From positions 1-64,000 of the forward strand of contig JBBDIG010000019.1 of assembly GCA_040880525.1 (NCBI GenBank): a DNA stretch of 64,000 nucleotides. The letters run 5' to 3'. The notes below the pieces were generated by a model. The model did not search any database and had not been told where the DNA came from. It was given only the letters and a program-made list of their open reading frames with translations. The position numbers and the translations under genes were made by a program. Of this stretch, positions 29,924 through 38,121 are shown in pieces (within the stretch, counting starts at the first letter, position 1; every line of letters starts with the position of its first letter). The DNA comes from Bacteroidia bacterium. Lineage in GTDB: Bacteria > Bacteroidota > Bacteroidia > CAILMK01 > JBBDIG01.

Positions 29924-30000
29924 TGGGAGTTGAGGGATTCGAACCCCCGACCCTTCCGGTGTAATACCGGAATGCGCTGAACCAACTGAGCTAAACTCGT
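29924..30000 (-). pseudogene. tRNA-Val-like pseudogene (hairpin anticodon arm), second copy
   Basis: This unit has practically the same sequence as the one at 29846-29922 and the same defects: the long palindromic anticodon arm, a mismatch in the D stem and two lost acceptor pairs. It lies directly downstream of the intact tRNA-Val, one base away, so both are probably in one primary transcript. Confidence 0.65.
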
Positions 30001-30001
30001 G

Positions 30002-30076
30002 TGGGAGTTGAGGGATTCGAACCCCCGACCCTCTGCTTGTAAGGCAGATGCTCTGAACCAACTGAGCTAAACTCCC
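30002..30076 (-). tRNA. tRNA-Val(TAC)
   Basis: The 75-nt cloverleaf is orthodox: acceptor GGGAGTT / AACTCCC, D stem GCTC / GAGC, anticodon stem TCTGC / GCAGA around loop CTTACAA (anticodon TAC, reading GTA codons), T arm GGGGG-TTCGAAT-CCCTC, discriminator A. The CCA end is not encoded. It is the only apparently functional member of the array. Confidence 0.93.
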
Positions 30077-30285
30077 ATTTTACTTCATCATTTCCAAGCC
30101 GACCCTTCCGGTGTAATACCGGAATGCGCTGAACCAACTGAGCTAAACTCCCATTTTACTTCATCATTTCCAAGCCGACCCTTCCGGTGTAATACCGGAA
30201 TGCTCTGAACCAACTGAGCTAAACTCCCAATTTTAAACTAAACTCCCATTTGGAAATTCGCCTTGCTCTATCGCGAAAGCGGGTG

Positions 30286-30293
30286 CAAAGATA
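30286..30293 (-). promoter_or_regulatory. Probable promoter (-7 box) of the tRNA array
   Basis: On the minus strand the sequence is TATCTTTGCACCC, an exact TAnnTTTG box 35 bp upstream of the first tRNA-like stub. The same TATCTTTGCA appears upstream of rpsF. No convincing -33 TTTG was seen. Confidence 0.5.
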
Positions 30294-30408
30294 TGATTCC
30301 CCGGCATTCATTTCCTAATGATGCCCCAATATTCCGCCCATATTTTGCATCCGCTCAGGCTGCGACTTATTTTTATGTCATCATTCTGGTTATTTTCGTT
30401 CCCTCCAC

Positions 30409-33021
30409 ATGAGCAAATTCAAAAAAATCCTCCTCTTCGCCTCCGGATCGTTGGCCGTTTTAATAGGCATTGCACTGCTGCTGGCCTGGATATACGGCCC
30501 CGAGATTAAGCAGAAAGTGGTGCAAAAAGCCAATGAACAACTGCAGGTCGAGGTACAGGTCGAGGACATCTCTTTTTCATTCCTGAGCAATTTCCCTTAT
30601 GCCTCCGTAACTTTTAAGGATGTACAGATGCGGGAATCGTTCCCTGGTTCGGAGCAGAATCTGGCAGAAGTGAAAAGCATCAGCCTTCTCTTTAATATCT
30701 TCAACATTTTCAGTGATAATCTGCAGGTCGAAAAAATCGTGGTGGAGGATGCGATTGTTTTTCTGAGGATAGATGAAAATGGCCGCACCAATTTCGAGAT
30801 TTTTAAGGAAGATGACCAAAGCACGGCTGAAACAGATACTGTCTTTTCTTTGGATCTTAAAGAGATTTTGCTGGTGAATGTGGATCTTCGGTTTGAAGAT
30901 TTGAGCGGAGGCCAGAAGTTTAGGTTCGTGGTGGATGATGCTCAACTGAGTGGAGAATTTACAGCAGATGTATTTGATCTGGAATTTGACGGTGACCTTT
31001 ATGCTGATTATTTCCAGATAGATTCGATGAGGTTTGTAAAAGACAAGCGATTGAAACTCGCTGGTATACTGGCCGTAGAGAGCGCTGAAAAGATTTATAA
31101 AATCAAAGAGGCTGAACTGGAACTTGGTGGAAGCAAGTTCATGGTGCACGGATATGTGCAGCAACAAGGCGAAGATTATTACAGCGACCTGGAAATAGAG
31201 GGCAGGGAAACAGACGTGAAATCACTGCTGGCGCTGATTCCTGACGAATATCTTACTTCCCTGGAGGATTACGAAAGCAGCGGTCGTATTTATTTCGAGG
31301 CGCAGATAAAGGGCATTTTTACCGGCTCCGAAAATCCGGCAATAAATTTTGATTTCGGGATTGAGGATGCCACCATCAGGAATAAAGAAAAAGGAATAGC
31401 GCTGGAAAATGTGTATCTGAAAGGCAATTACAACAATGGGGAAAGCCGGATGCTCGCCTCCTCGGTGGTTGATCTTTCAGGCATAAAGGCTACGCTGAAA
31501 GGTAAAGAAATTCAGGGAGATTTCTTTCTTCGAAATTTTGATACGCCTTTTATCAAAACGCATCTGATTACGAATATCAATCTTGAGGATCTCCATAGTT
31601 TTTTGCATATAAAAGGAATCGAGGAAATGCGCGGCAACCTCTACCTTGATGCTTCTTTTTCAGGAGATACACGGAATCTTAAAGATGTTTCTTCAATTCA
31701 CAAAACCAGCCTTAGCGGTAAAGCTGTGATTGGTGATGTGAATATTATTCCTGAAAATACTCACCTCGAATTTCGGAATCTGAATGGTCGCTTTTTCTTT
31801 GACAAAAAAGATATGGTGATTGAAAACTTCTCAGGCCGGATTTCTGAAAGCGATTTCACGCTGAATGGCTTCTTCCGGAACTTTGCCTCCTTTCTTTTTC
31901 TCCCTGATAAAAAACTGGTGGTGGATGCCGATTTACAAAGCCAGAGAATTAATCTTAATGAATTATTAAAACAAGAGGTCTCCGAAGACGAAACTGATAC
32001 GACCTATAGTTTTTCATTTCCTGAATATTTGCAAATAAATTTTGGAGTAGCATTAGATCAGATCGTATTCCATAAGTTTGAAGCACAAGAAGTAAGGGGC
32101 CGGTTTAATTTTAATGAAGGCGTTATGAGAACGAACGGCCTTTCCTTTATCACGATGAATGGAAAAATGAACGTGAATGGAAAAGTATCAGAAAAAGATA
32201 AGAAATTTTATGTGGATGCAGAAGCTGATTGTACTGATTTAGATATTAAAAAACTATTTTATGCATTTGGAAATTTCGGACAGGAATATTTAATGGATAA
32301 ACATCTGAAAGGAAAACTAACGGCTGATATTTCATTGGAAGCCGTTTATAACAATGATTTTTCACCGGAATATGATAAGCTGAACGTGGTTTCAAATATG
32401 GTGGTTCGTGACGGGGAATTGATAAACTTTGAGCCGGTGACTGAGATGGCGGGTTTTATTAAAATGAAGAAAATGGAACACCTGAAGTTCGATGAACTCC
32501 GGAATGAAGTGCTCATCACCAGGCAGGTAATTACGCTGCCTCAGATGACGATCAATAATAACGCGATGACGATGAAGGTTTCCGGCACTCATAATTTTGA
32601 AAATGAATTTAATTATAAAATTGACATCAATTTATCTGAACTGCTTTTCGGCAAAAATGATCTTGGAGCTGAAAGCTACCGCGAAACTGAAAGCGATGGG
32701 CGGGGAGGAATGCATCTTTATCTCTTGATGTATGGAGATGATGATAATTATTTTTTTAAATATGATAAAAAAGAAGTGAAGCAAAGAATAGCTGAAGGAA
32801 TAAAAGAAGAGGGCCGCGAATTGAAGAATTTATTTAAGAAGAAAAAGGATGAAGCTCCACCACAGGAAACTAAGCGAACTCCGGATCCTGCTGGGGAGGA
32901 ATATGCCATTGATCCTGTAAATCCGGGAACCAACAGCCGGAATGGCCGGGAAGAGTCTGAAAAAAAGGAAGAAAGCAAAAGTGCATTTAAAAGGCTCTTT
33001 GAAAAGCCGAAGGAAGAATAA
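30409..33021 (+). CDS. AsmA-family protein
   Basis: The product is 870 residues. One N-terminal membrane anchor (residues about 8-28, LLFASGSLAVLIGIALLLAW) is followed by the usual AsmA opening (ALVEV-like ANEQLQVEVQVEDISFSFLSNFPYASVTFKDV) and a long beta-rich periplasmic part. AsmA proteins belong to the bridge-like lipid-transfer group and affect outer-membrane phospholipid supply and assembly. The last 90 or so residues are charged and Pro/Lys/Glu-rich with little order. The next gene starts 3 bp after the stop, so the two are likely co-transcribed. Confidence 0.85.
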   Translation: MSKFKKILLFASGSLAVLIGIALLLAWIYGPEIKQKVVQKANEQLQVEVQVEDISFSFLSNFPYASVTFKDVQMRESFPGSEQNLAEVKSISLLFNIFNIFSDNLQVEKIVVEDAIVFLRIDENGRTNFEIFKEDDQSTAETDTVFSLDLKEILLVNVDLRFEDLSGGQKFRFVVDDAQLSGEFTADVFDLEFDGDLYADYFQIDSMRFVKDKRLKLAGILAVESAEKIYKIKEAELELGGSKFMVHGYVQQQGEDYYSDLEIEGRETDVKSLLALIPDEYLTSLEDYESSGRIYFEAQIKGIFTGSENPAINFDFGIEDATIRNKEKGIALENVYLKGNYNNGESRMLASSVVDLSGIKATLKGKEIQGDFFLRNFDTPFIKTHLITNINLEDLHSFLHIKGIEEMRGNLYLDASFSGDTRNLKDVSSIHKTSLSGKAVIGDVNIIPENTHLEFRNLNGRFFFDKKDMVIENFSGRISESDFTLNGFFRNFASFLFLPDKKLVVDADLQSQRINLNELLKQEVSEDETDTTYSFSFPEYLQINFGVALDQIVFHKFEAQEVRGRFNFNEGVMRTNGLSFITMNGKMNVNGKVSEKDKKFYVDAEADCTDLDIKKLFYAFGNFGQEYLMDKHLKGKLTADISLEAVYNNDFSPEYDKLNVVSNMVVRDGELINFEPVTEMAGFIKMKKMEHLKFDELRNEVLITRQVITLPQMTINNNAMTMKVSGTHNFENEFNYKIDINLSELLFGKNDLGAESYRETESDGRGGMHLYLLMYGDDDNYFFKYDKKEVKQRIAEGIKEEGRELKNLFKKKKDEAPPQETKRTPDPAGEEYAIDPVNPGTNSRNGREESEKKEESKSAFKRLFEKPKEE

Positions 33022-33024
33022 GCG

Positions 33025-34182
33025 ATGGGAGCATACGAAAAGAAGAAGCATTGGAAAACGGCACTCTTTGTAGCGGCATTATTAATAGGAATTTCCTCTT
33101 TGTGGTATACCAATTATCTTGTCGAAAAATTAGCCCACGAGGAGAAAAAGCGAATTCAGCTCTGGGCCGCTGCGTACAATGAACTGATCAACCTGGACAA
33201 TGACAGTGGCGACCTCACTTTTGAAAGTGAAGTAATCAAAACCAATGAAACAATCCCGGTAATCCTGGCTGACGAAAATGATAATATTATTGATGCCCGG
33301 AACTTTGATTCTATTCCGATGCAGGATGAGGATTACCTGCGGGAGCAACTCCGTGAAATGAAAGCTGAGCGCGACCCTATCGTAATTGAATATGGAAATG
33401 GATCGCGGAATTTTATTTATTATAAAAATTCAAATCTCATTGCACAACTTACTTATTATCCATACATACAGCTTTTTGTTATTTCACTTTTTGTTATTGT
33501 TTCTTATTTGGCTTTCAGTGCTTCACGGAGGTATGAGCAAAACCGGGTTTGGGTGGGAATGTCAAAGGAAACAGCACATCAACTGGGCACTCCGATTTCA
33601 TCGCTTATGGCGTGGACAGAATATTTGAATGAGGATACATCAAGGCTCAGCAAGGAAATTTTGGTCGAAATTGAAAAGGATATTGAGCGGCTCAACATGA
33701 TTACGGAGCGTTTCTCGAAAATTGGTTCAGAACCTGTGCTGATAAAGGAAAATGTGGCCGATGCCATTGAGGAAACGCTGAGCTACCTGCGCAAGCGCGT
33801 TTCGCGAAAGGTGACGATGGAAGTAGATCCGCAGTCCCAGGTGCAAACTCAGGCTTTCATCAGCCGCCCTTTATTCGCGTGGGTGGTGGAGAATCTGGTG
33901 AAAAATGCCGTGGACGCAATGAGCGGAGAGGGCCGGGTCAGCTTCCACATAGAAGAGCGCTCCAGGCAGGTATTGGTGGATATTAAAGATACAGGCCGGG
34001 GTATTCCCAAATCCCAGTTTAATACCATATTTAATCCGGGCTTCACCACGCGGAAACGGGGCTGGGGCCTTGGCCTGTCGCTCGTAAAACGCATTGTAGA
34101 AATCTATCACAGAGGTGCCATTTACGTGAAAACCTCAGAGTTAGGCACAGGCACCACATTCAGGATAAAGCTCAATAAATGA
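33025..34182 (+). CDS. Membrane sensor histidine kinase
   Basis: The product is 385 residues. Two membrane segments (about 12-28 and 148-166) enclose a periplasmic sensor of about 115 residues. The H box is KETAHQLGTPISSL with phospho-accepting His185; the ATPase part has the N box NLVKNAVDA (290-298), G1 DTGRGI (322-327) and G2 GWGLGLSL (346-353). No HAMP or receiver domain is obvious and no response regulator lies nearby, so it is an orphan kinase here. It sits 3 bp after the AsmA gene, which suggests joint expression and a possible envelope-related signal. The signal is unknown. Confidence 0.9.
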   Translation: MGAYEKKKHWKTALFVAALLIGISSLWYTNYLVEKLAHEEKKRIQLWAAAYNELINLDNDSGDLTFESEVIKTNETIPVILADENDNIIDARNFDSIPMQDEDYLREQLREMKAERDPIVIEYGNGSRNFIYYKNSNLIAQLTYYPYIQLFVISLFVIVSYLAFSASRRYEQNRVWVGMSKETAHQLGTPISSLMAWTEYLNEDTSRLSKEILVEIEKDIERLNMITERFSKIGSEPVLIKENVADAIEETLSYLRKRVSRKVTMEVDPQSQVQTQAFISRPLFAWVVENLVKNAVDAMSGEGRVSFHIEERSRQVLVDIKDTGRGIPKSQFNTIFNPGFTTRKRGWGLGLSLVKRIVEIYHRGAIYVKTSELGTGTTFRIKLNK

Positions 34183-34196
34183 ACGGCCCGGCTTCA

Positions 34197-34799
34197 TCAT
34201 AGCAGCAATTGCGCTCCGCCCGATTCTTCAATTCCCTGGTTAAAGCAATAGCGGCAACGGGGTTCATAATGCTCCTTTTCACCGACAAGCACATGTTCCG
34301 TGTTGGGTGATTTTCGATAAGAATGGGAGGCCAGTGAACCGCAGATCACGCAAATCGCATGGATTTTAGTAACGTACTCCGCAACGGCCATAAGCTCCGG
34401 AATAGGGCCGAACGGACGTCCTAAATAGTCCATATCCAACCCCGCTACTATTACGCGCTTTCCCTTGCCGGCCAGGATCTGCACCACCCTCACCAGTATT
34501 TTGCTGAAAAACTGCGCCTCATCAATCCCGATCACCTGTGCCGGATTTTTATCATACAAAATCTCTTCGGCCATTTTTATGGAAATAGAGGAAAGCTGGT
34601 TGTAATCGTGCGAAACGATGTTCTCGCGGCTGTACCGGGTATCCATTTCCGGTTTGTAAATGGCAACCTGCTGATTCGCAATGGTGGCACGTTTCAGCCT
34701 GCGGATCACCTCCTCCGTTTTGCCGGAGAACATAGGTCCGCAAACCACTTCAATCCATCCACGAGGCTTATCTACATAAAATTTCGGTTCAAGAAACAC
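34197..34799 (-). CDS. tdk: Thymidine kinase
   Basis: The product is 200 residues. It phosphorylates thymidine to dTMP with ATP in the salvage pathway, in the cytoplasm. The P-loop GPMFSGKT is at residues 21-28, the Mg-binding DEAQFF near 95-100, and a zinc site is formed by CVICG and CRYC. This is the type II (TK1-like) enzyme with the usual length. A GTG codon at 34797-34799 serves as start; no ATG is placed better. The gene is convergent with the histidine kinase (14 bp apart), and a TATTTTTG box lies about 60 bp upstream. Confidence 0.96.
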   Translation of the reverse strand: MFLEPKFYVDKPRGWIEVVCGPMFSGKTEEVIRRLKRATIANQQVAIYKPEMDTRYSRENIVSHDYNQLSSISIKMAEEILYDKNPAQVIGIDEAQFFSKILVRVVQILAGKGKRVIVAGLDMDYLGRPFGPIPELMAVAEYVTKIHAICVICGSLASHSYRKSPNTEHVLVGEKEHYEPRCRYCFNQGIEESGGAQLLL

Positions 34800-34858
34800 A
34801 GTTCGGAAGGTTGAGATAAGTTAATGGGGTCAGGGCTATAGCGCGGGTTTACGCACTG

Positions 34859-34866
34859 CAAAAATA
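34859..34866 (-). promoter_or_regulatory. Probable -7 box of tdk
   Basis: The minus strand reads TATTTTTGCAG, an exact TAnnTTTG match about 60 bp upstream of the tdk start. The gene on the other strand has its own box at 34951, so the 175 bp between them is a divergent promoter region. Confidence 0.45.
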
Positions 34867-34950
34867 GAAAACGCAGCAAAGGAACATGGTGCTAACTATC
34901 AACCGGCTCGCATATTACCTGTTATTCCGGGCAGGCTCTTTCTCTTTCTA

Positions 34951-34958
34951 TAATTTTG
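34951..34958 (+). promoter_or_regulatory. Probable -7 box of the P/E-rich protein gene
   Basis: TAATTTTGCAG matches TAnnTTTG and lies 16 bp before the ATG at 34975, leaving a very short leader. Confidence 0.45.
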
Positions 34959-34974
34959 CAGCAAATATTTTAAT

Positions 34975-35982
34975 ATGCCAAACGACAAATTATTTGATAT
35001 CGCCACTTCACTGCTCCAGGATATTAATGAAACTTACGTACGCACCGGGAAAGAGCAGGGAGAGGTGCCAGCGCTGGAAATGGCCTTATTAAAAAAACAG
35101 GTTATTTCTTTTTATGAAATAGTATTAAAACTTGAAAAAGAATACAGGGATGAAGGAGCAGCCGGAAAGGTGAGCAGCCATATCGCAGAACTGCGGGAGG
35201 AGGTGAAGCAAATGTCAGAACATGAACCGCAGGCATTCCGGCACCAGCAGCCTGAACCTTCAGGATATGAGCAGCCCCCGGTATATGAACCTTCGGTGCC
35301 GGAACCACCGTCCACTCCTGAGAGCGATTTCACGGATGCACAGGCAGACACGGAAGACAAAACCCCGCAAGAGGAAGCCGAACCTGCGCAGGAAACAGTG
35401 CCTGACTCTACTGCGCCACGGGAAGCACCGGTAAATCAGGAGGAAGAAAAACCGGAGGAGGAATTACCGCAAAAAATTCAGGACGAAGAAAAACCCGATT
35501 TACCGCCTGAAACGGAAGAGTCGGCACCAGCAGAACCAATAATGGCAGAGTCCCCGGAAAATGAGAAAACCAAGAAGGAAGCAGCGGAAAAAGAAAAATC
35601 CGCAAAGGATGCAGCCCCCGCGAAAGAACCGGAGCAAGAACCGGCTTCGAGGCAATCCCTGAATGAGCGGTTTGCAGGACGCACCGCGCTGCACCAGCGA
35701 CTGGGAAAATCGCAGCCGGGAATGGCGGATAAATTTAAGCTCACGCCTATTGCAGATCTGAAATCAGCCATTAGCCTGAATAAAAAAATCGCCTTTATAA
35801 ATGATCTGTTTAAAGGAAACCAGAAGGAATATCGCAAAACGATTGATTTCCTGAATAAGAGCGGCAACTACAGCGAAGCCCGGTTTTATTTGCAATCGGA
35901 ATTAAAACCTAAATACGACTGGAAGGATTCCGATCCGCTTTATCTGGAATTACAGGAACTCGTACAGCGGAAGTTTCTCTGA
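34975..35982 (+). CDS. Hypothetical protein with P/E-rich central linker
   Basis: The product is 335 residues with no signal peptide. It has three parts: a helical N-terminal part (about 1-80, MPNDKLFDIATSLLQDIN...), a low-complexity Pro/Glu-rich stretch (about 80-225, predicted disordered) and a conserved-looking helical end (about 225-335, ending KYDWKDSDPLYLELQELVQRKFL). The end has NRSFNERFAG-like content (SLNERFAGRTALHQRL) and FNDLF/NKSGNYSEARFYL features resembling a family found in Bacteroidota, but I cannot name it. It is cytoplasmic by inference. Confidence 0.75.
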   Translation: MPNDKLFDIATSLLQDINETYVRTGKEQGEVPALEMALLKKQVISFYEIVLKLEKEYRDEGAAGKVSSHIAELREEVKQMSEHEPQAFRHQQPEPSGYEQPPVYEPSVPEPPSTPESDFTDAQADTEDKTPQEEAEPAQETVPDSTAPREAPVNQEEEKPEEELPQKIQDEEKPDLPPETEESAPAEPIMAESPENEKTKKEAAEKEKSAKDAAPAKEPEQEPASRQSLNERFAGRTALHQRLGKSQPGMADKFKLTPIADLKSAISLNKKIAFINDLFKGNQKEYRKTIDFLNKSGNYSEARFYLQSELKPKYDWKDSDPLYLELQELVQRKFL

Positions 35983-35988
35983 CGGCCA

Positions 35989-36933
35989 TCACCATTTATC
36001 GTGCAGCGTGAGGAAGAGGCGCGCCTGCCAGTAAAAGTTCCTGACGGGATTATCGCTGTTTATGTGGTTGAGGCCGGGCCTGATGCCGGTTTCGAGGGAA
36101 GCGATAAATCCCACATGATCTGAGAAACGCAGATATTCCTCAATGCCAACCCTGAATCCAAAAGGACGCTCGCTGTACTCATCGCCTGATAGGTCGTAGC
36201 TATTATAACCATAGCCCACCTCATCAATGAGCAGGGCAGGACTAACCATCATATCAGCAAATATTCTCCGGAACCTGAAATCCTCGTTTTCTCCAAAGTC
36301 GCTGGTTTGAATTCTGAAGTTGCGAATGGTGAATTGTGAAAGTCCGAGATAGAACGACCGCACGCGAATGTTGGTGAATTTGCGGCCGGGCATATTATCA
36401 AGAGAAGTACCGCTCGCATGTTGGATCCGGTCCAGCCGCAAATAATTGCCGGATACCACGCTCGACATATAATTGTACCCGGCCTTTATGCCCCAGGCTT
36501 TGCGCAGGCTCGATTGCGTACGATACAACCTTTCAGGATTCCTGCCTGAGCCTATGAACATGTTCAGCGCCTTTAATTTGATAGTGTCGCTGATGATCCA
36601 GGTGAGGCCAATGTCAGCTTCAAATCCGCGGACATAATCACCACGGGCCGAGTCCTGCTCTGCGGCCTCCTTTGCCCCGTCAACCACTGGAGAATAAGGA
36701 AGCTTGGCATATACATCAAAAAAAACCTGGTTTTGCCATTGATATTGAAAACCTAATGCAGCGCCTGCATCTACTTCCGCTTCGTAAAGCGAACCGATAT
36801 AGAGCGGGGCTGCCTTTATCCAGACATTGCTGATGTCGTAAGGATCATCTCTCAGGATCAGGGCATCAATATCAGATTGCGCTTTTGAAATAACTGAAGC
36901 GAAGAGCAGGACGAACGCCAGAAGTATTCTCAT
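35989..36933 (-). CDS. Outer-membrane beta-barrel-like exported protein
   Basis: The product is 314 residues with a signal peptide (MRILLAFVLLFASVISKAQS). The mature part has alternating hydrophobic/polar strands rich in Tyr, Phe and Gly (for example GAALGFQYQWQNQVFFDVYA, FYLGLSQFTIRNFRIQTSD) and ends in an aromatic residue after ARLFLTLHDKW. These traits suit an outer-membrane barrel. I recognise no specific family. The stop codon is 6 bp from the stop of the P/E-rich protein gene (convergent). Confidence 0.7.
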   Translation of the reverse strand: MRILLAFVLLFASVISKAQSDIDALILRDDPYDISNVWIKAAPLYIGSLYEAEVDAGAALGFQYQWQNQVFFDVYAKLPYSPVVDGAKEAAEQDSARGDYVRGFEADIGLTWIISDTIKLKALNMFIGSGRNPERLYRTQSSLRKAWGIKAGYNYMSSVVSGNYLRLDRIQHASGTSLDNMPGRKFTNIRVRSFYLGLSQFTIRNFRIQTSDFGENEDFRFRRIFADMMVSPALLIDEVGYGYNSYDLSGDEYSERPFGFRVGIEEYLRFSDHVGFIASLETGIRPGLNHINSDNPVRNFYWQARLFLTLHDKW

Positions 36934-37083
36934 GGATGATCTGTTAAATTTTGGGCGAAATTAAAGATTGCTGCACAGGTGAAGGTAAGGACGCATCAGA
37001 GAGGATGTGTTGATACAGCAACATTTCTTCATCTTTGTTGCGCCCTGCGTGCTTTAATACTACAATTTAAAAATCCCTACATT

Positions 37084-38031
37084 ATGAAGTTTCAAAATCC
37101 TCAACCCCTGCGGGAAGTTGCAGAAGTTTTAAACTGCCGTTATAAAGGTCCTCACGATCTTTCACTTACCGGAATCAATGAAATCCACAAAGTGGAAGCC
37201 GGGGATATTACGTTTACCGATGTTCCCAAATATTATAAAAAGGCGCTGAATTCAGCAGCTACAGCAGTGCTCATTAATAGCGAAGAACAGGAACCTGCGG
37301 CAGGGAAAGGACTCCTCATCTCCGAAGATCCTTTCAGAGACTATAACCGGCTGGTGAAGCACTTCAGGCTGCCGGCTCCCATTCCGCAGGGGAAGTTTAC
37401 GGTAGGGAAGAGCGTGACGATCGCAGAAAATACGCAGGTTCATCCGGGCGTGGTGATCGGCAATTTTGTGAAGATTGGCCGCAACTGCATAATATATCCT
37501 AACGTGGTGATCTATGATCAAACCACCATTGGCGATAATGTGGTTATTCATGCCAACAGTGTTTTAGGAGCCGATGCCTTTTATTTTAAAAACAGAAATA
37601 CGCACCACGATAAATTGATTTCCTGCGGAAACGTGATCGTTGAGGAGGATGTGGAAATTGGCGCTTCATGCACGATTGACAAGGGGGTGAGCGGCAGCAC
37701 CGTGATTGGCAAAGGCAGCAAACTGGACAATCACATCCATGTGGGACATGGCGCCATCATTGGTAAACGCTGCCTGATTGCGGCTCAATGTGGAATAGGC
37801 GGCAAAGCCATCATTGAGGATGACGTCATCATCTGGGGCCAGGCAGGAATAACGAAGGACATCAGGATCGGTAAAGGTGCCGTGATCTCTGCGCAGGCCG
37901 GAGTTTCCAAGTCATTGCCGGGAGGCAAGCTCTATTTCGGATCTCCCGCCCGTGATGCCCGTACAGCCTACCGGGAAATGGCTGCATTAAGAATGATGTC
38001 TGCCAATCCGGAAAATAAACCTGATACCTGA
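37084..38031 (+). CDS. lpxD: UDP-3-O-acylglucosamine N-acyltransferase-like protein (LpxD)
   Basis: The product is 315 residues from ATG at 37084; a longer frame begins at 36979 but its residues do not belong to the family. LpxD adds the N-linked hydroxyacyl chain in lipid A synthesis. An N-terminal uridine-binding-type domain (about 1-100) is followed by left-handed beta-helix hexapeptides (about 105-285, e.g. VTIAENTQVHPGVVIGNFVKIGRNC, IGKGSKLDNHIHVGHGAIIGKRC). His in the LDNHIHVGHG segment is the expected catalytic base. It is shorter than typical LpxD (about 340), and Bacteroidota often carry two LpxD-like genes, so this may be the second copy. Confidence 0.85.
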   Translation: MKFQNPQPLREVAEVLNCRYKGPHDLSLTGINEIHKVEAGDITFTDVPKYYKKALNSAATAVLINSEEQEPAAGKGLLISEDPFRDYNRLVKHFRLPAPIPQGKFTVGKSVTIAENTQVHPGVVIGNFVKIGRNCIIYPNVVIYDQTTIGDNVVIHANSVLGADAFYFKNRNTHHDKLISCGNVIVEEDVEIGASCTIDKGVSGSTVIGKGSKLDNHIHVGHGAIIGKRCLIAAQCGIGGKAIIEDDVIIWGQAGITKDIRIGKGAVISAQAGVSKSLPGGKLYFGSPARDARTAYREMAALRMMSANPENKPDT

Positions 38032-38049
38032 AATCAAAAGTTCCGGGCG

Positions 38050-38097
38050 CTGAAAAAAAAAGCCTCTTCCAACCATTGCTGGCTGAAAGAGGCTTCC
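38050..38097 (-). terminator. Rho-independent terminator of the lipoprotein gene
   Basis: On the minus strand, GAAGCCTCTTT...AAGAGGCTTTTTTTTT forms an 8-bp stem with a run of nine T. It follows the stop of the gene at 38122. On the plus strand it lies just after lpxD but lacks a T run there. Confidence 0.8.
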
Positions 38098-38121
38098 CCC
38101 GTCCTTTGTATTACAAATAAT

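Larger units (their letters stand above)
29796..30251 (-). repeat. Tandem array of tRNA-Val-derived units with a replaced anticodon arm
   Basis: Six units repeat every 76-78 bp, read on the minus strand. All share GAGTTTAGCTCAGTTGGTTCA at the 5' side. Only the fourth (30002-30076) has a normal anticodon arm. The others carry the hairpin TTCCGGTATTACACCGGAA, a perfect 7-bp stem with a 5-nt loop. Units 30154-30229 and 30078-30153 lack the T arm and have a different 24-nt tail; they differ from each other at one base. Units 29924-30000 and 29846-29922 keep the T arm. Unit 29796-29844 runs into the HipA remnant. A stub of the 5' end lies at 30238-30251. Alternatives: decayed tandem tRNA copies, recombination sites, or an assembly fault. 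Confidence 0.8.

Noticed and set aside
29846-30000. Functional suppressor tRNAs reading TAA
   Set aside because: A TTA triplet can be placed in the loop, but U33 is missing, the stem is too long and the D and acceptor stems are damaged. All genes here also use TAA as a normal stop.
29771-30061. Repeated frame reading SSVGSAHSGITPEGSGVRIPQLPHEF over the tRNA array
   Set aside because: It is a translation of tRNA T-arm sequence, a common false call; the DNA is a tRNA-derived repeat, not a gene.
29796-30251. CRISPR array
   Set aside because: Spacing of 76-78 bp is regular, but the units are repeats throughout with no unique spacers, and they are built from a tRNA.
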